Below the pieces are notes generated by a model. It did not search any database and was not told where the DNA came from. It saw nothing but the letters and a program-made list of their open reading frames with translations. The position numbers and the translations under genes are program-made. Shown one piece after another: positions 25,101 to 36,224 of a stretch of DNA of 64,000 nt; within the stretch, counting starts at the first letter, position 1, and each line of letters begins with the position of its first letter. This DNA is from Gamsiella multidivaricata (Eukaryota; Mortierellomycota; Mortierellomycetes; Mortierellales; Mortierellaceae). Location: contig NW_026251736.1 of the NCBI RefSeq assembly GCF_025024155.1, forward strand, positions 1 through 64,000. The letters are read 5' to 3'.

Positions 25101-25969
25101 TCCTGGATCTTGTGGGCAACATCGAGAAGGGCGGCGCCAATCCAGGCCAGGGCCGACTTTTCGCCTTGTAGGATCGTCGATTGCGATTTGATGGTGGGTG
25201 TGTGCAGGTGCGCGACCTTGGATTCCCATGTCTGGGCGAGTCTGGACTGGAAAGGACCATTGGCATCAAAGGCATAGGACAGGACGAGTGCAGGCGCGCG
25301 TGAGGATGACGAGGTAACGGCGGCGCTGTCGTTGAAGGCATCGGTCTTGGAGACGGAGCGAAGATCTTTGAAGAGATAGTCGAGGGTCTCGACGTTATCG
25401 GTAACGGTAACGAGGACGCTGTCGTCCTTAACGAGGCTTTGCATATCTCTGTCCCAGAGCTGGATGGGCGAGACCAAGACCTGGTCTTCAATCAGGGTCT
25501 GCAGCTGGAGGACCGAGGGGAGCAACGACTTTTTGAGGGCATTGTCGCTCTGCTCCGATGGATCGGCGGTGATGAGGACCTGGTTGAGCTGTAAGAGCTG
25601 GGCGTTCCTGGGGACCTTGGTGGTGCGTTTGTCAAAGGGCAGGAATCGATCGGCGCCCGGGTTGGCAATGACTGTGGCGGGCTGATAGACGACGACGTTG
25701 TTGATGTCGAAGAAGGTCGAGTGCCGGATAGTGTTGAAGAGGGTGAAGTAGGCGAAGGAGGCGAGGATCAGACAGAGGGTGATGGACTCGATAGGATGCT
25801 GGGTGGTCGCGGAGGCGAGCGCGTGGAGGAAGCGACGGAGGGCCGAGTTCTGATAGCGCGAGTCCAGGGCGATGCTGTCGAGATCATCGTGGTGGTGAGG
25901 GTGGGAGTGGTGGGAGTGACGGGTGTGCTTGGCCGGGCGTGGCTCGGGGGTGTGGGTCTTTCCGGTCAT
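22115..25969 (-). CDS. HMG1: 3-hydroxy-3-methylglutaryl-CoA reductase
   Basis: Model: complement(join(22115..22344, 22464..24993, 25091..25969)), 1212 residues. It reduces HMG-CoA to mevalonate with NADPH, the committed step of sterol and isoprenoid synthesis, in the ER membrane. The N-terminus is a His-rich cytosolic tail, then TM1 (about 62-79) and a lumenal loop. The sterol-sensing-type membrane block follows (from about 294, starting KASTIDVFVILTAYFIMF). The catalytic domain shows ENVIGYMPIPVGVAGP, TTEGTLIAS (catalytic Glu), DAMGMNMIS, CTDKKPAA (Lys), GQDPAQNVESS (Asp) and GTLGGGTALPPQ. The final exon supplies the catalytic His (H1139 in AGHLVKAHMVHN), so the last intron lies just before an essential residue. 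A Ser/Thr/Pro-rich tail of about 60 residues follows, longer than usual. The presence of the membrane block suggests sterol feedback control, as in the family. Confidence 0.96.
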
Positions 25970-27354
25970 TCTGTTCGTTCTTATCTCGGCTGCACTCTAT
26001 CAGATATGATTGATAAACCACCTGAGTGAGAGAGAGATAAAGGAGGGATGCACAAAGACAGACCCAACGAGACGGGAAGAGGGGGGAATGGGGGGAGTGG
26101 GGGAGGGATGGAGGAGGAGTGGAGGAGGGATGGAGGAGTGGAGTGTGATGAATGAAAGTGATGAGGAAGGAAAGAAGAGGAGGAGCGAGAGGACGAGGAG
26201 GAAAAGAGACAGGGGCGGGAGGGAGTGCCCAATGGCGGGCAGCAATCGTACGGTGCGTGCTCTCTCCCATTTCGCGCTGCTGGGCTGGATTGCGGCATCC
26301 AACCATGTCCAGTTGCCCCTCCGCTCTGGGGCCTTTTTTAACCTCTTCTGATATGAAAACAAGCCCAGAGGATTGGATCGTTCGGGTTGTCTGTGTTTGA
26401 AAGTGCGGTCGGATTCCGTCGATGATTGTCATTTAAGGAGCCGGCCTCAGCCAAACCCCCCGCTAACTGGCAAGCGTCCCTCTTGAACATCAGGCCACAC
26501 ACCCCAAACAGGCCACCTCCAACAGCCAAACAAAAGATATAATAAAAACTAGAATCTTGTTCGAATGTACACAAATACAAACTGCACAACAGGAATGTAA
26601 TCTATAGCTAGAAATAAAGACATAAAGACGGGAATAAAGACAGGAATGTGTGTCGTCCCTCCCTTCCCTCCCTTCCCTTCCTTCCCTTCCTTCTCTGCCT
26701 GACTGCTGGCTGTCAGGCTTTCTGGCTGCCTGGCTCTTTGGCTGTTTGCCTGTCTGGCTGCTTGGCAGGATGACTGGATGGCTGGCTGGACGAAAGGATG
26801 TACGTACAGTAAAAGCGCGCATGTCACATCGGCGTAACAAATCCCAAACTACACAGACACTATCTCAGTATGCTTTTTGTTGTATGTGTAAGCATGTCCA
26901 CTTCCTCCTCTTCTCACTTTCGCTCTTAATATATGGCCGCCTCACCTCAGTACACTCTCACGTACATACAAAACCTCACCGGCTCCATCCATATTCGGTC
27001 GGTATAGAGATAGACGGTATGCACGCTTGCTGCAAACCATAACAGAAAACGACCTAATCTCGTCCTCTCATTGGCTGGGCAGAGCAACGGACCACTTTTG
27101 GGAATGCGATCCCCTTCCCACAGCAGCCTTGCAGACAAATAACAGGGAACAGCAGAGGAACAACAGTCGGCAGGCCATGCTTCGTTTGAACAGAAACTCG
27201 TCTCTAGCGTATAACGTCATTCCTGGCTAAAATGCTAACAATGTTTTATATAGAATGCGGCCAATACAGTGCCTAGGAATGTGGAGGAACACTCTAGGCT
27301 ACAGAGGGATACAACTGAAAGAGAGTGCTATGTTCAGCAAGCAGGTGCCAGGGC
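25970..27354. other. Intergenic, HMGR promoter side and repeats
   Basis: No supported gene. It is purine-rich (plus strand) at 26030-26225 directly upstream of HMGR, has a CCCTT/CCTTC tract at 26658-26696, and imperfect TGGCTG-type repeats at 26700-26790. Open frames on both strands there are low-complexity shadows of these repeats. Confidence 0.5.
26658..26792. repeat. Simple-sequence block: CCCTT/CCTTC tract then TGGCTG-like units
   Basis: A pyrimidine tract of CCCTCCCTT/CCTTCC units is followed by about 90 bases of imperfect repeats built on CTGGCTG/TTGGCTG/CTGTCTGG. Confidence 0.7.
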
Positions 27355-28579
27355 TCAGGAAGTTACGACGGTGTCTTCACTCGATAGCGAGCGCTGCGAC
27401 TGCACTACTACTGGCTTGGCGTAAAGATGGTTCGGAACAGTGGTACCATGCATATGAAACGCGTGATGACGATGATGCTCAGGCGCTGTCTGTTGTTCCC
27501 GTTGATCCAGTCGCTTGTCAAGGCCCTCTTCGTCTGCTGATGAATGAATCCTCTCGTGCGCCACAACGGCCGTAACCGCCGACTCTGTCTCCACTGTCGC
27601 CTTCTCCACATCGTATTCTGCGCCGCATCGGTCTGTGGTATCCCGAACCCGTGCCAGCGAAGGGTTCAATTTGTTGTAGTGGACATAGAGGCCAACGATG
27701 ATTAGGTCGCAGATCAGCACCACAACATAGTTCAAGGTTGCCAGCAAATCGAGCGTTTCGCGAAAGCACAGACTGATGATCGAGAACACCGCACCCCCGG
27801 CATCTGCGGCAATGAAGGCCATGCTCACTCCAACGACGGACCTGTCTCTGTAAATGTCGATGTACTGGGGCACGAATCCCATGGCAAGCAGGATGATCGG
27901 GACGATCCCAGCAGCTTCAGTCGTGCCCTTCACCTGATGATCCTTGCCAGCCTAAGTTGTGGTCAGAGTACATATCCATCCACATCCAAAGGACACAGGC
28001 AACAGAAACAGAAACAGAAATAACGTAAATACTCTTGTCATATCCGTTTGTAATACGTAGGTAGCACAGCCCAGCAAGCTGGGGGCTGTGCGAAGATGGT
28101 TGGCGACTCAGGGTCTCTTGTCCTCCCCGCTTTGCGTCCTTTCCTCGTTCGCCGTCATCTCCCACATGATTGTATATTATGCTGCAGACCCTGTCTCAGA
28201 GTGAACGTACCCTGGTAGCATAAACAGCCGCGACCTGAATTCCCGCCATGACCACAAACATGAGAACACCAGCGACGGCGGTCTTTCTCAAGGACCATCT
28301 GGTTTGCTTGCCATAGTGAAGACACTGCAGATAGCACAGCGCAGAGAGGGAACCAAAGATCTGAGGCTGCACGATGATCGGTATCGACAAGTTCTCGACA
28401 ATACCATATGAACCAAAGCCGAGGGCACACAGAACCCAGATGAAAAACATAGAGTAGGACAGACCCTCGGTTGACTTTGCCTTGTGATTGTCGATGACCT
28501 GGGGCAGCAATTGAAAGCTCCAGAAGATGATGCCTAACATGCCAAAGACATTTTCGAGGATCGACTGAGTCGATGCCAT
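27355..28579 (-). CDS. PQ-loop repeat membrane protein
   Basis: Model: complement(join(27355..27951, 28211..28579)), phase-0 intron of 259 bp, 321 residues. It contains two PQ loops, FQLLPQVIDNHKAKSTEGLS (about 22-42) and FVPQYIDIYRDRSVVGVS in exon 2, among about seven predicted membrane segments, then a hydrophilic, His- and Glu-rich C-terminal tail of about 90 residues. Members of the family include cystinosin, the lysosomal/vacuolar cationic amino-acid exporters (PQLC2/Ypq) and SWEET-like carriers. The two-PQ, seven-helix layout fits a vacuolar or endomembrane transporter, but substrate and exact subfamily cannot be read from the sequence. The start at 28579 (MASTQSILENVFGMLGI) places the first helix immediately after the N-terminus. 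Confidence 0.85.
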
Positions 28580-29588
28580 GCTTGTTGTTTTGTGTTACTG
28601 CTCCAAAAAGGCAACTTTAATAAATCGAGGATCGGTTATAGCGCAAGTCGAAGGATGCTTGGTCTCAAAGAATGTGCCGGTGCGGATGACGGATGAGTGT
28701 GAAATGAAGTAGGAGAGAAAACAGATAGATCGAGGGTACAAAAAAAAAAAAAAAAAAAAGGCGAGCAGATATGCCTCGTTATGTATCTCTCGCGCTCTCT
28801 TATTATCCAACGGTAGGAAAGTCATATTGGTATGGTACTGCTGTTGCCATAGTAATGTGCTGGGTTTTTTTTATTTCGCTTCGAGGGTAAGCATGTGCGA
28901 TTGGATAGGAATGGATTTGAAGACCAGTCCTTACCTTTACGTGCCTGGCGTCTGGAAAAACGATTTGTCATTTGGGCACCCAGGCACCAGATACAAGGCC
29001 TTAACGGCAGTATTCCGTTCGCTATAGACAAAAAAGCCTAATCAACCGGGCACATTCCTTACTCATCATCCAAGACTAAACGGTACAGCCATCGCATTCT
29101 GTTCCTGCGTTCTTGTTGAACTGTGGTTGCAGGCATGCAGGTACTCACACCGCTGCATTTGTATGTTGTCGGCGGATCAAAACGACCCATTTAACCCCAA
29201 ATGGGTCGTCGGTATCAACAAGATGATTGCAATTCATTTTTCTTTATTTTTATCGCGTGCATTCGAAGACACGATTCTAAGGTATCAATGTATACACGGA
29301 CTTTCTTTGAAGAATTTGAAAAAGCAGGGTAATAAAAATACAGGGAGGGCACAGATCGAAAAGCAGACAGAAAGCAAAGACAGGTTAAATGGTACAGGTA
29401 CAGAGCCGAAAGAAACGGAGCAACAACGGAAAGAAAACAAGATGCAGATATTACTCAAAAGACATACAAAAAAAGAAAAGGACAGGCTCCATGCCATGGG
29501 ATATACGATGCAGACCGGTTTGAAGTAAAAACAAAGGGCCTTGGATGTTAAAAAACCCTCGGCTTTCCCGAGTGTGCAGTGAGACTAA
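28580..29588. other. Intergenic, between the PQ-loop and Sel1-repeat genes
   Basis: No supported gene. It contains a poly(A) run of about 20 bases at 28740-28759. The open frame at 29127-29528 is A-rich and Lys/Gln-biased with no domain or splice context. Confidence 0.5.
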
Positions 29589-31753
29589 CTATGCTGCAGG
29601 AGCACAGTGTCCGACGGCGCCCAAGAACAGACCATTGTAGTTGCTCTCCAGTCCATTCTCGAGACATGCCCTAGCCAAAAGTCGTTGAAGTCGCTCATGC
29701 GAGGTCCTGCATCCGTTTGCTGCTGCGCGCTCGAACCACATGGACGCCTCCTCCAGATCAACTTCGCAGCCGAGGCCCTTTTCCTATAATGCATTTTTGA
29801 CAATGATGTTTTGATTGATTAGTTTCCATCCACACTGATAGTAAGATGAGAGAAATAGAAGGGGGGAAAGAAGCATGCAAATGAACTTACAAGAGCATTG
29901 GCAAGATGATATTGGCCAGCGAGATGGCCTTGCTCTGCAGCCAATCTAAAATAGCGCACCGCCAGCTTGACATCCTGAGCAATACCCTGTCCGAGTTGCA
30001 GGCAGACACCCAGCTTGTCCTGGGCACGTGCATGATTCTGGGCAGCAGCCAGCGAGTAGTACTTAACCGCCATCTCATAGTTCTGGGCCACGCCAATTTC
30101 GTTCGCATAGCAAAAGCCAAGGTTGCACTGCGCCCAAGGATTGTTCTGTGCTGCCGACTTCTCATACCAAAAAACGGCCTTCTCGCGATTCTTTTCCACT
30201 CCCAACCCCTCTTCATAGCAGAATCCGAGTGAGTTCTGGGCCAAAGCGTTTCCTTGAATGGCCGAACGGTAGAACCACTTGACGGCCTCCTTGGGTTCCT
30301 TGGGGACACCGACACCATTGCGGAAGCAATAGCCGAGGGAGAGCTGAGCGGGAGCATGGTTCTCCTCCGCCGAGAGATAGTACCAGTAGACGGCCTCGTC
30401 CAGGTTTTGCTGGACACCAATGCCGTTCTGGTAGCAATAACCGAGAGAGTGAAAAGCAAAAATGTTGCCACGCTCTGCTGACTTCATGTACCACTTGACG
30501 GCCTCGACCGGATCCTTGGGAACACCAATGCCATTCTGGTAGCAGAAACCGAGATTGTGTTGAGCGCGGGCGTGTCCCTGAAGGGCAGCCTTCCTATACC
30601 AGTAAGCGCCCTTGGCGTCATCCTTGGGAACACCGATGCCGTTTTGGTTGCAGTATCCGAGGTTGCACTCTGCCCAGGGATAGCCCTGTTCAGCTGATTT
30701 GGTGTACCATTCTGCTGCGAGCTCCAGATTTTGTTCGATCCCGACGCCGTCCTCATAGCAGTACCCAAGAGAGTTTTGTGCGAACGCATTGCCAAGCTCG
30801 GCCGATCGGCGATACCACTTGACAGCCTCATAAGCATTGCGTTCTACACCGAGTCCGTCCTCGTAGCAGTAGCCGATGTTGTAGAGCGCCACGGACTCGC
30901 CTTGCTCAGCAGCGATGCGGTACCAGTACATTGCCTTTTGTCGGTCGCGCTCGACACCAAAGCCCTCGCCATAGCAGTAACCAAGGATGCCCTGGCCGCG
31001 AGCATTACCCTGCTCAGCCGACTTTTGGTACCAGTGAAAGGCCTCGGTCGCATTCTTTTCGACGCCGACGCCGTCATGATAGCAGACACCCAAGGCGTAC
31101 TGACAGCAGTCGTCGTTGTCGACGGAAGCGGCCTCCATGAGCCAGGTAAGAGCCGCGGGACCCTGCTGGTTGATCTTTTGTTGCCAGTATTCGGACTCGA
31201 TACGATCAATCTTAACGGAGGGACGGCCGTACTTGCGCAGGAAGGCAAGACGAGACATGGCCAGACCATTGCCCTGTTCCGCAGCCAGGATGTAAAGGCG
31301 CTCGGCCTCAACAAAGTCGGCCTGGATGCCGAGGCCAAACTCGAAGCAAAAGGCGAGAGCGCCCTGCGCCTCCAAGTGGCGGAGCTGCATAGCCATACGG
31401 TAGTATTCCACAGCCGCAGTTTCGTCTTTGGCATGACCGTGACGGCCAAAGAGCAATTGCTGGCCTAGCTCGAAGAAGTGCTGAGCCCGGGCAGCATCGT
31501 GAGGATCCTGGGCTGGGGCGTCCCTGTTGATAGAGTCATTGGTGGTGGTGGTAGCGGTGCTGTCCGCAGAGGAGAGAAAGGAATCGCAGGACGGGGTGGT
31601 GGAGAAGGAGGAGACGGACGACGAGGAGCCCTGGGGATGGTCAGCGGATGTAGCGGATGTGGTGGGAAGACGGTACTTTTTGTTGAGCTTTGAGAAGACG
31701 CTTCGTCCTCGGTGCAAGATATGGGAGGCTGACATTGTGAGGGGACCGGCCAT
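29589..31753 (-). CDS. Sel1-like repeat (SLR) protein
   Basis: Model: complement(join(29589..29783, 29891..31753)), phase-0 intron, 685 residues. After a basic Ser/Thr-rich N-terminus of about 80 residues the protein is almost entirely Sel1-like repeats of 36 residues, with the recurrent pattern A..LG.CY..G.GV..N...A..WY..AAEQG. About 14 units are visible, and exon 2 completes the last (GLGCEVDLEEASMWFERAAA). Sel1 repeats are alpha/alpha solenoids used as protein-interaction scaffolds; fungal relatives include the chitin-synthase activators Chs4/Skt5 and ERAD factor Hrd3. No CAAX box is present at the C-terminus (ends CAPAA), and no signal peptide or membrane segment is visible, so neither of those roles is specifically supported. 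A cytosolic scaffold is the safest reading. Confidence 0.9.
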
Positions 31754-31938
31754 TGATTGTGGTATCGATTGGCGGTTGGGTGTAGCTCAGGAAGGACGAC
31801 GGTCGATAGGAAGAGGGGGAAAGAGAGAAAGGATTGGGTTTGGTTCAGGGGGAGGAGGGGGGGACGAGAAGGGAGAAGGCACTCTGGGGAAGGGGAGGAG
31901 AAGGGGGTGAGCGAGAGAAGAGGAGAGGGTAAAAGAGA

Positions 31939-32011
31939 GTGTGTGTGTGTGAGAGAGAGAAAGAGAGAGAGAGAGAGAGAAAGAGAAAGAAAGAGAGAGG
32001 AGTGCGAAGGA
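31939..32011 (+). repeat. (GT)n/(GA)n-rich simple sequence
   Basis: A run of GTGTGTGTGTGT is followed by GAGAGAGA-type and AAGAGAGA units upstream of the Sel1-repeat gene start. Confidence 0.75.
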
Positions 32012-33274
32012 CGGAAGGAAGGAAGAGTGCGAGGAGGGGAAGTGTGAGTGAGAAAAAGAGGGCAACAGGGGGAGGCGCATGGGCAAGGAACGGGGTTGGT
32101 GGTGATTATATATCGCCAAATGACTCGACGGAGAACGGAGAGTGGAAAAAAAGAGCACAGAGCAGAGGCATCCTTACTGTGTACGCCTGCCTCTGGTTGG
32201 TCGGTTGCTTCGTTGGGTTGGTCTACTTTTTTTTTTTTTTTTTTGCTCTAGAGGTCTGGTCTGGTCTGGTCTGTCTCTTCTCTGTCCAACAGCTGTGGGT
32301 TTCTATTCTTATCCCGCAGATAGGCAGGAATTCCTTATACAACCCATCTTTTGCATGGGCTACTATATCTGCACTCGCTACTGCTGCCTGTCTACCGCCT
32401 TTCTGTTGCACACTCTTTATCGACACCATGTAGATTAGTAAAAGTATCTGCAGTGGAGGTCAATAGTCCTCTGTCTATTTATCATGTAGCACAGTAGTGC
32501 AGTCTAGTATAGTGTAGTTCGATGCGATGGGTTGGATGATCTTGCAATAAATAATTGCCACTTCCCGGACACCAATCGCCCGTCGCCAATCGAAATTACC
32601 TGCCGACCCAGAGCCCACTCGGACCAGTCGCAAAAGGCTCTAAAAATATTTATAATCCACTGTCTGGCACCCAGCCCCGAATATCTCACTTGTATAACAC
32701 CGCATGTACTAGTTGAGCCTATTAGGACCAGGACCAGATCTAAAGGGATAAATACTAGCAAGTCCATGCTCTGGTCATCTTGGTCTCTTGCCTTGCGACC
32801 TGCTTCCCATCAAACTCCTTTGGGCAGATTCTCTTCGCTAAAGATGGTTATGGTTATTGCTCTCCGAAATCCAATGGTGCGCTGCTGCTGCAACAGGCCT
32901 GGTCATATGGCATTGTACAACAACACCCAACAAGAATATAAGAAGCCCTGCCCTGTCCGCTTTGATTGGTGCGCTACTGCTCTACATCACGCTTCAAGAT
33001 CCAAAGGTACTACTATTAAACGATTAAACGATTGAGCTGAAAGCTCTCCCTTCTTAATGTACATCTGCCTCACTCGCGCCACGCCAATTGCAGGCCATTA
33101 TCCGCTAGATATTTTAGTTTATTGCCCATCCGATCAACTATCCTCGTTAGACCCATTGGGTGGAAGGAAACCGCAGTGCACTAACAGAGTCAGGGAGACG
33201 GGAGAAGGCGCCTTAATGATATGGATGAAAAAAAAGACCACAGAAATCGTTAACTAGGACGAGCCAGAATCTTT

Positions 33275-33658
33275 TCATGGATTATTTGATTTTGATGTTG
33301 CTGCTACGTCTTCAATGCTTTTTACATGGTCCACAACTGCATGTGGTTCGATACGTACCATGTCGTCTGCTTGCATGGTGTCATGTATTTTCTTCCTGAT
33401 CGCGCAAAGAAGTTGCATGTCTGCACTGCGCGCTGCCAATTGACACACATGTACTCCTTTACTGCGGTTACGCAGGCAAATCCGTAGAATCTGCTCCCGT
33501 CTACTCCTACTGCCGTCAGGTTCAGCCCGCTTGGTCATCAAATGTATCTCATCAAGTCCTTTCTTTTCAGAATACGCATGTGGCAAAATGAAATCGATAA
33601 GCATGGTTATCATCATCATCGTCGTCATCGTCGCCATCGGCAACAGCAGCATCAGCAT
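33275..33658 (-). CDS. Weak candidate small ORF, hypothetical protein
   Basis: An uninterrupted 127-codon frame. The first 25 residues are Met/Leu/Thr-rich and hydrophobic (could be a signal peptide or repeat translation), followed by a mixed, protein-like segment (MTKRAEPDGSRSRREQILRI; VCQLAARSADMQLLCAIRKK). There is no domain, no clear splice partner and no expression evidence. It may be the final exon of a decayed gene or chance. Confidence 0.25.
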   Translation of the reverse strand: MLMLLLPMATMTTMMMITMLIDFILPHAYSEKKGLDEIHLMTKRAEPDGSRSRREQILRICLRNRSKGVHVCQLAARSADMQLLCAIRKKIHDTMQADDMVRIEPHAVVDHVKSIEDVAATSKSNNP

Positions 33659-34222
33659 GCCCTGAACACCAATAGCTAAGAGCTACCCGGCGCAGATCTT
33701 TGTGCAGACCCAGCAACCGCAGTACAATGCGCGCAGGTAGATGGGTCCAAAGGTAGAGGCCGCGTGCAGCTATACATATCCATAGACATGTCAGTGTCCA
33801 TGTTCTTGTGAATAAATGCTGCGGTGCTGCTCAGTCGGGCTCATATCGCTACAGCGTGCGGACCAATCATACCTACTCGGTTACTGCTCGTTCTGCACTG
33901 ACCCGCTGGCGATATTCAGGAACTAGCAAAAAATGCCCATCCTGTTAGACACATGTAATTATTCTATCCATTCTGCGATCAGACCAGACCATGCCGGGCA
34001 TGCGTATACATAAAGACTACCTATGTTTGTTTATCAATGGCACCTATCTGTTCTGGTTGGTTAGTTGTTTTTGTTCAGGTCGCGTGGAGAAAGCACATGT
34101 TGGACATGCGCACCCTCGAATCTATTCTTATAGCTGCACTGATATTATTGTTCTCGTGTCAGCTTACTAAATACTCACATCCTACAAATTCTGTTTATTC
34201 TTGTTTTCTATAGAGCCATTGA

Positions 34223-36224
34223 TCATACATCACCTGGATGCGCCTTTTGTAGGCTGCGACGGGGGATCGAGGATGGCTTGGGATCCTGTCGTAAGAACTC
34301 ACCCCGTTGAGGAACCATCGGCAAAAAGATGGCCTGCGGTCGATCTTTGTGTATTAAATCGTTTGTCTTGTCCCATCCTCCGAACAACGATCGACTGAGA
34401 TTAACCTTTCTAGATAAACCTGCCATGAGTCCCTGCAGACCCAGACAGAACATATGCGCATGATGGCCAGATCCAGCGTTCAGTATACATGTATCCCTAT
34501 AACGTATACCCATCTATGAATACGTCTAATGAGTAAAGCATCCTACCTGCTCAGTGAAAAATGAATGGAGCTGCTTCGACAACTGAAGAGCCCGCCGCGC
34601 GCTTGGTTCTCTTTCCTTCTGATACAACTCAAAGGCAGCTCGAACTTCCTGCGGACTATTCGACCGAAGCTCGTGCAGTCGGTTTGCGAGAGCGAGGGTG
34701 TCCACTATGTTGATGTTGTCACTCATCCCAGCCGACGGTGGAAACTATGCATATAACCCGTGCCAAGGCGTACCAAGAAAAATACGACGATGATGGCGAT
34801 GATTAGCTATGTAAACCCGTCTTTGTCCATATGTCGAATTGACTAGACCATTACCTTGTGGCAGGCTGAAATGATGAAGGCGCATAAAATGCAAGGAAGC
34901 GTGGCAGTTAATAAGTAAATCAGTCGCAGGCATAGCATAATCAACCATGGATGGCTAACGTACCATTCCCCAAAAGCACCGTCCTTCCGCCGTGCCACCT
35001 ATCGCAAACTTTTTCTTGAACCAAAGCCTTGGACATGAGATGCGGCGGACTCTTGTCAAAGATATCCTTCATAGTACCTCCATAAGGACAATCAAGGTGT
35101 TGATACTTTGCGCACATCTCTGCGATCGCTTCTGGGCCAAACTCGCTCGCCTTGAACCCATCATCGCACAACGCCTTGCCACTCTTTTCGATCGGGGTGG
35201 TGATAGACCACAGTAGCCTCCGGTTGGCGGTAGGCATAAACCAAATCTACTCAAACAAACGCACAGTTGAAAATTATGCGTCGCATTAATAATCCGTCAA
35301 TGGCAAGTCGGTTGATGATTCAGGGCAAGACACTTACGGACTCCTTGTTCTTTTGGGTCATCATTATCACAAAGTCTGAATATGGCTGATTTAGCTCCAC
35401 ATATAAATTCCTGTCCATCGGATTGGTTATGCCCATCAAACTCCAGGCGCACTCCGGCCTGTTTTCCTCCTCCGAAACGTGTCCAGGAACACTCATGGGC
35501 AATGGTAAGGTCGTCGAAGGCGTTGTGCCCACCGCATATAGCTGTCGATAGAGGTTTTGCCTGACGGAACTGTTTGCGCCATCTGCGCCTACGAGAACAT
35601 CTCCTGAGAACGTAGAGCCGTCCGCACAGCGCACGAGTACCCCGTGGTCGCTCTGGGACATCGAGAGAATTCGTTTCCCGAGTAGAATTTTGTTCTTAGG
35701 TATTCTGCTGAGGAGCACGTTGTAGAGCGCGGGACGAGGCATAACTAGTATTGGATATCCGTATCTCTGTTCAGCAAATGACGCGTCCAGTTCACCAACC
35801 AAGCCGTCCACGTTGTCCTGTCGTTTGATCCTGAACTTGCGAGCTGATAAGGAAATGTCCTCAATTTCACGCAAAAGTCCGATCTGCTCCACCAAGGGAA
35901 GGCTGACGGCGCTGAGGACGCAGGCTCGCGAAGGCGGCCGAAACGCGGGCTTTTTCTCGAGGAGGAGATAGTCGACGCCACAGAGCTCAAGTAATAGGGC
36001 GAGCATGAGACCAGCGGTACCTATTCATTGAACCACATGTGGGGAATGGTTAAAAATATGACTTTAAGGTAGCAGTTGCAGGTTATAAATTGCATCTTCG
36101 GCGTAAATGATGGATTATGAGCGTCCAGGAGGGCAGCATCCTAAGAAAATATGTCATCGCGTCCTAAATCTTGGTAATTACCTGCTCCAACAATCAAGAC
36201 CTTGATATCTCCCGACGTAGACAT
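34223..36224 (-). CDS. FAD-dependent monooxygenase (aromatic hydroxylase type)
   Basis: Model: complement(join(34223..34513, 34547..34744, 34855..34865, 34964..35246, 35338..36020, 36182..36224)), 502 residues, closing in frame. The Rossmann dinucleotide motif VLIVGAGTAG (residues 9-18) is split by intron 1. ARACVLSAVSLPLVEQIGLL and the DG motif region LVGADGANSSVRQNL (about 156-170) follow. The family FAD-phosphate motif, usually GDA.H, here reads GNACHK, produced by joining exon 3 to an 11-nt exon. Downstream come TLALANRLHELRS and the C-terminal RPQAIFLPMVPQRGE. Family members hydroxylate phenolic or other aromatic substrates with NAD(P)H and O2; the substrate is unknown. The Asp-to-Asn change in the GD motif is unusual and may affect FAD binding. 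No biosynthetic cluster surrounds it. Confidence 0.85.
34855..34865 (-). other. 11-nt micro-exon of the FAD monooxygenase
   Basis: Bases CCTGCCACAAG, flanked by TTTCAG on the 5' side and GTAATG on the 3' side, supply the last two bases of an Ala codon plus Cys-His-Lys of the conserved GNACHK motif. Without it neither frame nor motif is preserved. Confidence 0.75.

Larger units (their letters stand above)
31754..34222. other. Gene-sparse interval
   Basis: It contains simple sequence (GT then GA-rich, about 31939-32010; poly(T) at 32227-32244). The plus-strand ORFs at 31757-32047 and 31939-32433 are products of the GA-rich repeat. One minus-strand ORF (33275-33658) is listed separately as a weak candidate. 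Otherwise I see nothing supported. Confidence 0.45.

Noticed and set aside
26000..26840. Minus-strand Ser/Pro/His-rich and Arg/Gly-rich ORFs upstream of HMGR
   Set aside because: Multiple overlapping frames on both strands over purine/pyrimidine-biased simple sequence; no domain or splice signal.
29127..29528. 133-codon plus-strand ORF between the PQ-loop and Sel1-repeat genes
   Set aside because: It is A-rich with Lys/Gln/Thr bias, has no hydrophobic core or domain and no splice context.
30731..31468. 245-codon plus-strand ORF
   Set aside because: It is the antisense reading of Sel1 repeats, periodic because the repeats are periodic.
31757..32433. Several plus-strand ORFs rich in Arg/Glu/Gly
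   Set aside because: They are translations of the GA/GT simple-sequence block upstream of the Sel1-repeat gene.
34223..36224. Secondary-metabolite gene cluster around the FAD monooxygenase
   Set aside because: No polyketide synthase, NRPS, terpene cyclase, P450 or transporter gene lies nearby; its neighbours are a gene-poor region and a proton pump.
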